From: Blastocatellia bacterium UBA7656
Lineage (GTDB): Bacteria; Acidobacteriota; Blastocatellia; UBA7656
Length of the DNA: 35,248 nucleotides
Reading direction: 5' to 3'
Assembly: GCA_002483445.1 (NCBI GenBank)
Contig: DLHY01000118.1
Span: 1 to 35,248, forward strand
The stretch's first letter is position 1, and the number at the start of each line of letters is the position of its first letter. Under the pieces are notes generated by a model. That model did no database searches and had not been told where the DNA came from. It saw only the letters and a list, made by a program, of their open reading frames with translations. The position numbers and the translations under genes were made by a program. Positions 1-6,349 of the stretch are shown in pieces.

Positions 1-1
1 A

Positions 2-979
2 ATGCGAAGACTCCTCACTTCATCTCTAGCTGTGCTGCTCATCAGCCCTTCGCTTCTGCACGCGCAACGCTACACAGGTGCGGACGGCAGGCTGCGCGTG
101 GCCCTCGCCAAGCAACCATTCTCCCCGACCGGAATTTCATCGGGACCAAACACCATGGCAGGCGGCGGCATTCAACAGATTCTTGCCAGCCTCGGAGCAG
201 TCGTGAGAGTCGAGGAAGTAACGCTCACGCCGGATGAGGCTGCGGAGTATGGAGGGTGGAAACGGCTGGGTATGGCGCTGGGTCACTTCGCTGACATCGT
301 TGCGAGGAACGAACGGGACGGATACTTCACGGTTGGCTTGCTGGCTACCTGCCCATCGATGCCTGGGATTGTCGCCGGACTGCAACATTCAGGGCCTACG
401 CGCGAACCGATCAGGATCGGTATGCTCTGGCTCGATGCGCACCCGGGCTTCAACACGCCTGAAACGACGCGCAGCGGCTCGCTGGGCGGGATGCCGGTGG
501 CGGTCGCGACGGGCCGGGCGCTGCAGCGCCTGCGATTGGACGCGCACCTCGATCCGCCGCTCTCAGACCGCCACATCGTGATGGGCGGCGTGCGACTGGC
601 TGATCCGCTTGAGCAGCATCTGCTCGACCAATCCTTCATCGAGCAGCTTACGGTCGAAGACCTGCGCAACCTGACTCCAGCCGTGTTCGCCGAGCTTGAT
701 CGTCTGAGTCGCCTCACCGACAAGATATATGTGCATATCGACCTGGATGTACTCGATCCGCGAGAGGTGATGGGACACCAGAACAAAGTACCCAATGGCC
801 CTTCGAGCGAACAGTTGGCCACATTGTTCGAGGCGATCTTCAGCCGCTATCCCAAGGCGTCTGCAATCGGGTTCGCGACGATTCCCTCCACCGACGAGGG
901 CGGACTCTCTCTCTCGGCAGTCAATCGCATGATAGCTGGCGCGATCCGGGGGGTGAAATCACGCGAGGGCCGTCGATAG
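2..979 (+). CDS. Secreted arginase/agmatinase-fold protein, metal site degraded
   Basis: This 325-residue protein has the ureohydrolase (arginase/agmatinase/formiminoglutamase) fold. A signal peptide of about 21 residues ending LLHA-Q predicts export, which is unusual for an enzyme family that normally works in the cytoplasm. The family block DAHxxFNTPETT is at 145-156 and HIDLDVLDP at 245-253, so D145, H147, D247 and D249 are kept as metal ligands. The aspartate of the usual DAHxD is a glycine (G149), and the first ligand motif (GGDH, or GGNC in related clades) reads GLLATC at 112-117. With two of the six usual ligand positions changed, arginase-type catalysis looks doubtful; a mono-metal enzyme or a non-catalytic binding protein is possible. 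The ATG is at base 2, so its upstream signals lie outside the window and a longer N-terminus cannot be excluded, although the signal peptide argues for this start. Confidence 0.85.
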   Translation: MRRLLTSSLAVLLISPSLLHAQRYTGADGRLRVALAKQPFSPTGISSGPNTMAGGGIQQILASLGAVVRVEEVTLTPDEAAEYGGWKRLGMALGHFADIVARNERDGYFTVGLLATCPSMPGIVAGLQHSGPTREPIRIGMLWLDAHPGFNTPETTRSGSLGGMPVAVATGRALQRLRLDAHLDPPLSDRHIVMGGVRLADPLEQHLLDQSFIEQLTVEDLRNLTPAVFAELDRLSRLTDKIYVHIDLDVLDPREVMGHQNKVPNGPSSEQLATLFEAIFSRYPKASAIGFATIPSTDEGGLSLSAVNRMIAGAIRGVKSREGRR

Positions 980-1056
980 CGTCAGATGATAGCGGCTTGC
1001 ATAAGTGTGAGCAGAGAAATGGGTTCCTGACGCAGAGAAGAGTCTTTGGGTAAATG

Positions 1057-1080
1057 AAAAGCCCATCGCTTTTTCTCTTT
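1057..1080 (+). terminator. Weak terminator-like hairpin
   Basis: AAAAGC at 1057-1062 can pair with GCTTTT at 1068-1073 across a five-base loop, followed by a T-rich tail to 1080. The stem is short and AT-rich, so termination after the arginase-like gene is only tentative. Confidence 0.25.
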
Positions 1081-1132
1081 CCTGTTCATTCAACCGAAAG
1101 CCGCTGAAAGTCGCGTCTGTTTCATCAGGGCC

Positions 1133-1141
1133 TGGTATACT
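1133..1141 (+). promoter_or_regulatory. Possible extended -10 promoter element
   Basis: TGGTATACT fits an extended -10 (TGnTATAAT-like) box and lies about 155 bases before the start of the histone-like gene. No convincing -35 hexamer is visible, which extended -10 promoters do not strictly need. This rests on motif resemblance only. Confidence 0.3.
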
Positions 1142-1295
1142 GGCCGCGCGCACCGGCAGGCTGGAATTCCGTTTATGTATCCCAACAACTCTGTGGTAGA
1201 CTACCGCGTGCAGTGATTGCCCCCGTTCGCCCCGTGTTCATTATGAGGGGCACAACCGAGAATCAACAGGGATATCGTTCTTAGTGGAGAGCTAC

Positions 1296-1685
1296 ATGTC
1301 AGAGGAAAAAGATTCTCTTTGGATTGCAGATGAACGACGAATAGGGGAAGACAGAAGGAAGGACGACCGACGCAAGGTCGACATCGGCCCGCCGTCCGGC
1401 GTGCCGGAGCGCCGAAGCGGACGTGACCGCCGACTGTTTGATCGCCGCGCTCAGGGAAGCACAACCGGCCAATTGCTTGTTGAGGTTGGCAGATTCGCCG
1501 CCGAGAATATGACCTTCAGGCAGAAAGGCAATAAAGCAGCCGCGCGAAGGGCGAGGAAACATCTGTCAATGATTATGAAACTGGCCAAGCAGCGCAGAGC
1601 CGAAATATCGGCTGAAGTCAAAGGCATTTCCGCCGACCAGGTCGCAGCAGACGACGACGATCTCGATTCAGGCGACGAGGATTGA
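1296..1685 (+). CDS. Small histone H1-like basic protein with N-terminal DRR repeats
   Basis: This protein of about 129 residues has two parts. The N-terminal half is packed with Arg-Arg pairs in a repeated E/D-RR-x-x-x-RR pattern (EDRRKDDRRK, ERRSGRDRRLFDRR). The middle, around residues 55-105, contains KGNKAAARRARKHL followed by a K/R-rich helix, closely resembling the conserved core of bacterial Hc1/histone H1-like proteins of Bacteroidota and Chlorobi. The last 15 residues are strongly acidic (DDDDLDSGDED). A DNA- or RNA-binding, nucleoid-associated role is inferred. The ATG at 1296 is preferred because GGAG lies 6-7 bases before it; a GTG at 1284 would add four residues. A perfect 26-base palindrome follows 47 bases downstream. 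The protein is cytoplasmic, with no signal peptide or membrane segment. Confidence 0.75.
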   Translation: MSEEKDSLWIADERRIGEDRRKDDRRKVDIGPPSGVPERRSGRDRRLFDRRAQGSTTGQLLVEVGRFAAENMTFRQKGNKAAARRARKHLSMIMKLAKQRRAEISAEVKGISADQVAADDDDLDSGDED

Positions 1686-1731
1686 ACGGCTGCGCGAAAC
1701 CTGAAGCCTGGGGAGACGCAAAACTATTTTC

Positions 1732-1757
1732 ATCCGCTCTGATCGATCAGAGCGGAT
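1732..1757. repeat. Perfect 26-base palindrome, possible terminator
   Basis: Thirteen bases (ATCCGCTCTGATC) are followed immediately by their exact reverse complement. In RNA this gives an 11-pair stem with a four-base loop, followed by only a short TTTA. It lies between the histone-like gene and the RDD gene and could be a terminator for the first. A dyad operator site is the alternative. Confidence 0.5.
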
Positions 1758-1806
1758 TTATCGTCCATCAGATCTTACTATTTCAAGTTTCAGAGGTAGA
1801 AATAAA

Positions 1807-2520
1807 ATGGGAGATGTCACCTGCCAATCCTGCGGAAACGTTGTTCGAGACACTGCGAAATTCTGCCCGCGATGCGGCGGCCAGGTCAGCGCGTGGAATC
1901 CCCCCTCGGCGGTCGAGCAGCAACCCTATCAGCAAGAGCCACATCAGCAACCGCCTCAACAACCCTTTCAGCCGCCTTACGAACAGCCATATCAACAGCC
2001 GCCGCCTTATCAACAACCATACGAGCAGCAGTCTTATCAGCAATCCTATTATCAGCAACAACAGCAACCCTATTATGGGGCTGCGCCTCAGCAATACAGT
2101 TACGGCGGAGCGATTCCTGCCGACGCGGCGACGCGGTTCCTCGGACTCCTCATCGATGCAATTCCGTCATTTTTTGTCGCTATCTTCTTCTGGATTCCGC
2201 TGCTGGGACCGATGATCTATGGTCTGCTGGCCGGAGCCTATATGCTGTTGAGAGACATCAAAGGAGCCAGCCTCGGAAAGATGGCTATGGGGACGAAAGT
2301 ATTTTCCAAAAACGGAGGAGAAGCCACGACTCAATCTCTGATAATGCGAAATCTGCCGATGGCAGCCCCTTACGCATTGCTGCTGATTCCCTTCTTCGGC
2401 ATCTTCATTTTCTCCCCGGTCGCTTTCGTCGTCGGAATAGTCGAGATAGTGATGTACTTCACTCAGGGCGAGCGATTGGGCGACAAGATAGCCAATACCA
2501 CAGTTCTCAAAATCAAGTAG
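1807..2520 (+). CDS. Zinc-ribbon / RDD-family membrane protein
   Basis: This 237-residue protein opens with a zinc ribbon: CQSC at about 6-9 and CPRC at about 22-25 supply four cysteines. A low-complexity linker of about 65 residues rich in Gln, Pro and Tyr (repeats of QQPYQQ type) follows. The C-terminal half is an RDD domain: it begins DAATRFLGLLIDAI, has about three hydrophobic segments, and keeps the KGASLGKMAMGTKV and GERLGDKIA blocks typical of the family. RDD proteins are integral membrane proteins, mostly of unknown function, some linked to ion or compatible-solute transport. The ribbon and linker should be cytoplasmic. AGAGG lies about 10 bases before the ATG. A frame-shifted open frame crossing this gene is a by-product of its repetitive linker. 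Confidence 0.85.
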   Translation: MGDVTCQSCGNVVRDTAKFCPRCGGQVSAWNPPSAVEQQPYQQEPHQQPPQQPFQPPYEQPYQQPPPYQQPYEQQSYQQSYYQQQQQPYYGAAPQQYSYGGAIPADAATRFLGLLIDAIPSFFVAIFFWIPLLGPMIYGLLAGAYMLLRDIKGASLGKMAMGTKVFSKNGGEATTQSLIMRNLPMAAPYALLLIPFFGIFIFSPVAFVVGIVEIVMYFTQGERLGDKIANTTVLKIK

Positions 2521-2540
2521 GCAGGACAGGCTGCTCATTT

Positions 2541-2906
2541 TCACAGCCGCGATTCGAGTCTCTGGCGCAGATCGTAGTATTCTTCGAGAAGCCGATTGAT
2601 AGTTACGATGAAAGGAATCTGAAGCGCCGCCGCATCATCCGCTCTTTGCTCGATCTGGCGAGCCTCGGTGGAATCGGGCGCGACCCGCTCCAGTTCTTCC
2701 ATGACTTCATGAACGTTTTCTCCGCGCGGGTGGCGGTGATAGCAGAAACTTATAAGCGCCAGCGTCATCCCATCTATCGTCGATCTTATCCGATCAGCAT
2801 CCGAGAGAGAGAAGCGTGAAATCAGGAAAGAATCTTCAGGCGCTTCAACCGAACGAGCAAACGCTATGACCCTTTGCTGAAGATCGGCGTGCAGGCTCTC
2901 ATTCAT
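2541..2906 (-). CDS. Small helical hypothetical protein
   Basis: About 121 residues, not recognised. The sequence is rich in Glu, Arg, Leu and Ala and looks almost entirely alpha-helical, ending in LLEEYYDLRQRLESRL, which could form a coiled coil. There is no signal peptide, membrane segment or cysteine cluster. It converges on the RDD gene with a 20-base gap and diverges from comEC. The ATG at 2906 is taken as the start; an in-frame TTG at 2924 would add six residues, and neither has a clear ribosome binding site. It is judged real because composition is protein-like over the full length and the space is otherwise empty. Confidence 0.55.
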   Translation of the reverse strand: MNESLHADLQQRVIAFARSVEAPEDSFLISRFSLSDADRIRSTIDGMTLALISFCYHRHPRGENVHEVMEELERVAPDSTEARQIEQRADDAAALQIPFIVTINRLLEEYYDLRQRLESRL

Positions 2907-2963
2907 CGCAGCTAGATAATTCAACGCCGCGCATCAGGTTGTCAACCAGACGCGCAACCATTT

Positions 2964-5714
2964 ATGTCACGCCCCTCATCCTCAAGTCTTCTTCTCTATC
3001 GTCAGCCCTTCCTTTATATGACAGCGGCGATGGTCGCAGGCATACTCACGGAGGCTTGGGTCGCGCCTCGATCATCGATCATATTCGCAATGGTCGCCCT
3101 CTCAATCCTCACATCGATCACTTTCTTCATGCTCAGAAAAGACACTCTGGCGACTGCGGCGATTCTCGCCGCGATTTTCGCGCTGGGAGTCGCGCTTTCC
3201 TTCGCCTCGCGAACCAGCATCGATCCATCGAGACTCAGCCGCCTTTTCGATCAACGAACACTCACACCCGACACGGCGGTTGATCTGACAGGATCGCTCG
3301 CGCTTCCGCCTGAGCCTGCCCCGGATGTCTTTTATCTCGATCTTGAAGCGGAAAGCGCGCGCACTGGCCGCGAGACGATTGCAGCAAGTGGCCGGGTTCG
3401 ATTGATGGTTCATTTAAGCGATGCGCAATCGAGGGATGAATTCAATCGATTGGCTCTCGATTACGGCTCGCGGGTCAGAGTGCTGGTGAGGCTCGAACGC
3501 GCCCGTTCGTTCGCCAATCCCGGCTCGACGGATTTCAATGAGTACCTTGAACGAGCGGGCTACGATCTGCGAGGGACGGTCAAAAGCCCGCTGCTCATTG
3601 AAAACATCGGGCGTAGATCGATCAACCCGCTGCTCGCTGCGCTCTACAAAATCAGAGTCGCTTTGCTTCGGGCTATAGACAACCGATTCCATCAGCCGAC
3701 TGCCGGGACGCTCAAGGCGATGCTGGCGGGCAATCGCTATTTTCTCGACGCCGAGGTGTCCGAAAAACTGCGCGAGAGTTCCACCTTTCACGCGCTGTCG
3801 ATCTCAGGAATGCACGTCAGCCTCATCGCCGGGTGTGTATGGTTTCTGCTCGGAGGGTGGCGGCGGCGCGGAGGGCGACACTCAGTGAGGATCATCCTTT
3901 CGATAGTCATACTCTGGATGTACGCGCTGATGGTCGGGCTTGCTCCTCCGGTCACGCGGGCGACGGTTATGATCTCGGTCGCGCTGATGGGGCCGCTTCT
4001 GTTTCGGCGAGCGGCTTCGATCAACACGGTCGCCCTCGCGGCATTCGTGATGCTCGCCCTGAAACCGGCTCTGGTGGCCGATCCCGGCTTTCAACTGAGT
4101 TTCGTCGCCGTCGCCGCGATAGTCGCTATCGCTATGCCTTTGATAGAAAAACTTCGAATCATCGGCCAGTGGCGTCCCACCCCGGAGACGCCTCATCCGC
4201 CTTCCTGCTGGCGAGCGACGAAACTGATCGCCGAATCGCTGTTCTGGGACGAGCGCGGATTCAAAAAAGAAATGAAGGCATCCCCGATCCGTTATCGCCC
4301 GGAAAAATCCCGCCTCGCACGCGCGCTCAACCTGATCAGGCTTCAACCCCTTTTGCGAGCCTCAGCGATTCTCATCATCACATCAGCAGCAATTCAACTC
4401 GTCACGCTGCCTCTGATGGCTTATTACTTCAATCGCGTCGCTCCGGTCGGCGTATTGCTGAACGTCGGAGCGGGACTGCTGACCGGATTGTTGATGCTCG
4501 CAGGAACCCTGAGCATCGCAGCGGCGTCGTTGAGCAGTTCTCTGGCTTCGCTCTTTCAATGGCTCGCGGATTTTTTTCACCATCTGCTTGCAAACGAGAT
4601 CGAGCCGTTGAGGTGGATACCGGGCGCGACTTTTCGAGTGGCGCATTATGAAGGATGGGAGACCGCGCTATACATTATCTTTTATGCGCCCGTCGCGATG
4701 CTGATCGCGCTCATCGACCGATGGCAACCCTTCCGCCTGAAAGGAAACGATAAGGGATCAACCGCAGGCAGACGCGCTTCGCTCTCTCGCCCGGTCATTG
4801 CACGAGCGATTTGTGCGGCAGCTATGCTTGCAGCGATCATCCTCGTGATTCGTCCCTTAGCGGGAGCGCCCGATGGCAGGTTGAAGATTCACTTTCTCGA
4901 TGTCGGTCAGGGAGACGCCACGCTGGTGGTGTTCCCGCGCGGCTCGACTCTTCTCGTCGACGCGGGAGGCGATTTCGATTTCACCAGGGCAGAGCGAAGC
5001 GAAGATAAAGAAGCGATAGAAACTCAATATCGTGACAGTTCATTTTCCATCGGCGAGATGATCGTCTCGCGCTTCCTGTGGGCGAATAAAATGTCAGCCC
5101 TCGATTACGGTCTCGCCACACACGCTCACGCCGATCATATAGGCGGTTTCCGCGATGTGATCAGAAACTTTCCGCTCGGCCAGATGATCGTCGCTCGCGC
5201 GCCAGATGATAACGTCGCATACAATCGACTTGTCGAAACCATTCTCCAACGCAGCGTCGCGGGGGCAGCGATCAGCGCAGGAGATCGATTCGAAATCGAA
5301 GGCGTAACAGTCGAGGCGCTGTGGCCACGAAACCCTGGCGGCATCGAAGGCGATTCGGGAAATGACGATTCGATAGTGGTGCGCCTCGTCTACGGTTCTG
5401 TTTCAGTTCTGCTTGCGGGCGATATCGAACGAGAGACCGAAGATCAACTTGTGAGAAGCGCAGACCTGCGGGCAGATGTGCTGAAAGTCCCGCATCACGG
5501 CTCGATCAGTTCATCGACCGAGGCTTTCATCGATGCTGTGTTGCCGCGTTACGCCGTCGTTTCAGTCGGTGAGCGCAGCCGCTTCGGGCATCCTCACAAA
5601 ACGGTCGTGGATCGATATGTTGCGCGAGGAATCAGGCTGCTTCAAACGGGGCGCGACGGCTGCGTTACGGTCGAGACAGACGGCGCGTCGATTGATGTGC
5701 GAACGTTCAAATAG
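2964..5714 (+). CDS. comEC: ComEC/Rec2 DNA-uptake channel
   Basis: This 916-residue integral membrane protein is the inner-membrane channel and nuclease-like component for taking up single-stranded DNA in natural transformation. The N-terminal third has two or three membrane segments and a soluble OB-like (DUF4131) region. The central competence domain (about 230-600) is recognised by FHALSISGMHVSLIAG and LAPPVTRATVM, with many membrane spans. The C-terminal metallo-beta-lactamase domain (about 640-916) carries LDVGQGDATLVV, the HxHxDH metal motif in THAHADHIGG, LLAGDIE and VPHHGS, so its metal site looks intact. Length is usual for the full-length three-domain form. It stands alone: no comEA or pilus gene is adjacent. 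There is no strong ribosome binding site before the ATG. The stop lies 13 bases before an octamer-repeat hairpin that may end transcription. Confidence 0.95.
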   Translation: MSRPSSSSLLLYRQPFLYMTAAMVAGILTEAWVAPRSSIIFAMVALSILTSITFFMLRKDTLATAAILAAIFALGVALSFASRTSIDPSRLSRLFDQRTLTPDTAVDLTGSLALPPEPAPDVFYLDLEAESARTGRETIAASGRVRLMVHLSDAQSRDEFNRLALDYGSRVRVLVRLERARSFANPGSTDFNEYLERAGYDLRGTVKSPLLIENIGRRSINPLLAALYKIRVALLRAIDNRFHQPTAGTLKAMLAGNRYFLDAEVSEKLRESSTFHALSISGMHVSLIAGCVWFLLGGWRRRGGRHSVRIILSIVILWMYALMVGLAPPVTRATVMISVALMGPLLFRRAASINTVALAAFVMLALKPALVADPGFQLSFVAVAAIVAIAMPLIEKLRIIGQWRPTPETPHPPSCWRATKLIAESLFWDERGFKKEMKASPIRYRPEKSRLARALNLIRLQPLLRASAILIITSAAIQLVTLPLMAYYFNRVAPVGVLLNVGAGLLTGLLMLAGTLSIAAASLSSSLASLFQWLADFFHHLLANEIEPLRWIPGATFRVAHYEGWETALYIIFYAPVAMLIALIDRWQPFRLKGNDKGSTAGRRASLSRPVIARAICAAAMLAAIILVIRPLAGAPDGRLKIHFLDVGQGDATLVVFPRGSTLLVDAGGDFDFTRAERSEDKEAIETQYRDSSFSIGEMIVSRFLWANKMSALDYGLATHAHADHIGGFRDVIRNFPLGQMIVARAPDDNVAYNRLVETILQRSVAGAAISAGDRFEIEGVTVEALWPRNPGGIEGDSGNDDSIVVRLVYGSVSVLLAGDIERETEDQLVRSADLRADVLKVPHHGSISSSTEAFIDAVLPRYAVVSVGERSRFGHPHKTVVDRYVARGIRLLQTGRDGCVTVETDGASIDVRTFK

Positions 5715-5727
5715 GGAATGGTTGGAA

Positions 5728-5811
5728 GATGAAGAGGTGAAGAGATGAAAAGGTGATAAGGTGAAAAAGTCTTATCACCCCTTCACCTCTTCACCTCTTC
5801 ACCCCTTCACC
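5728..5811. repeat. Inverted array of 8-base repeats (5 + 5 units)
   Basis: Five octamers of consensus GRTGAWRA (first at 5728, last ending 5767) are followed by AGTC and then five octamers of the opposite sense, consensus YYTTCACC or TTATCACC, from 5772 to 5811. The unit GGTGATAA at 5752-5759 pairs exactly with TTATCACC at 5772-5779; GGTGAAGA pairs exactly with TCTTCACC. The whole element can fold into one long hairpin between comEC and the convergent thioesterase gene. Its right arm supplies the last six codons and the stop of the thioesterase gene. A bidirectional terminator role is inferred. Confidence 0.85.
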
Positions 5812-6225
5812 ATCCGGTGGTATGGAATAGGTCACGGTCGCGTGAGCCACCGGCTCATCCGCTCCTTCGGAATATATCGTCACTTCGCCGACCGCAAGAC
5901 GTTTGCCCAGCTTCAGCAATCTGCATCGGGCGATGACATCAGCGGGCGCAGGCTTGCGAAGGAAATTGATGTTGAGACTCGTCGTCACCGCCAGCGCGAC
6001 AGGCCCGATCATCGCAAGCAGCGCCACATACATCGCAGTGTCGGCCAGCGTCATCATCGTCGGCCCCGAAACGGTTCCGCCGGGACGGAGCATCCGTTCT
6101 TGAAAAGGCAACCGCACCTGCGCGAACCTGTCTTCGATTTTTTCGACATGAAAAACGCGCCGCTCTTTGCTTGCAAAATGAGAATGAAGAAACGCTTCAA
6201 GCTCCTCGGCAGACATTCTGGGCAT
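5791..6225 (-). CDS. PaaI-type hotdog-fold thioesterase
   Basis: This 144-residue single-domain protein belongs to the hotdog-fold thioesterase superfamily, PaaI/YbdB-like branch, which hydrolyses acyl-CoA (often aromatic or medium-chain). The core block RPGGTVSGPTMMTLADTAMY at about 47-66 matches the family's G-x-x-x-xGP-x(4)-DxA helix region, followed by the strands SLNINFLRKPAPADVIARCRLLKLGKRLAVGEVTIYSE (written here in part) typical of PaaI. It should be cytoplasmic; the substrate cannot be told from sequence. The final residues GEGVKR and the stop codon are encoded by the octamer repeat at 5728-5811, so the natural C-terminus was probably replaced or extended when the repeat arrived. A second ATG lies three codons downstream of the chosen start. 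Confidence 0.85.
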   Translation of the reverse strand: MPRMSAEELEAFLHSHFASKERRVFHVEKIEDRFAQVRLPFQERMLRPGGTVSGPTMMTLADTAMYVALLAMIGPVALAVTTSLNINFLRKPAPADVIARCRLLKLGKRLAVGEVTIYSEGADEPVAHATVTYSIPPDGEGVKR

Positions 6226-6246
6226 TCGTGATCATTCCCCTCCGAA

Positions 6247-6323
6247 GTGGCGCAAGCTGTTAGCTTGCGCAGCCCCCAATTCTCATGATTTCAGGAACAG
6301 CGCAATCTGACAGATTGCGCCAC
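6247..6323. repeat. Paired palindromes, BIME-like element
   Basis: Two small hairpins face each other. GCGCAAGCT (6250-6258) and AGCTTGCGC (6262-6270) enclose GTT; GCGCAATCT (6300-6308) and AGATTGCGC (6312-6320) enclose GAC. The outer ends GTGGCGCAA (6247-6255) and TTGCGCCAC (6315-6323) are also exact reverse complements, so the whole unit can form either two hairpins or one large one. This is the layout of REP/BIME elements. It lies between two minus-strand genes, so it would be transcribed after the WD40-caspase gene. Confidence 0.8.
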
Positions 6324-6349
6324 ATCAATTATTCTTCAACCGTCACTCT

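Larger units (their letters stand above)
980..1295. other. Intergenic region, no gene seen
   Basis: No credible coding frame lies in these 316 bases. They hold a weak terminator-like hairpin at 1057-1080 and an extended -10-like element at 1133-1141, annotated separately. The remainder shows no obvious structure. Confidence 0.5.

Noticed and set aside
1872..2819. A 315-residue open frame overlapping the RDD gene
   Set aside because: It is a different reading of the Gln/Pro/Tyr-coding low-complexity region, with Ala/Thr/Ser-rich nonsense composition and no ribosome binding site.
5728..5811. CRISPR array
   Set aside because: Repeats are 8 bases, contiguous and inverted, with no unique spacers and no cas genes. 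The same holds for 18965-19072.
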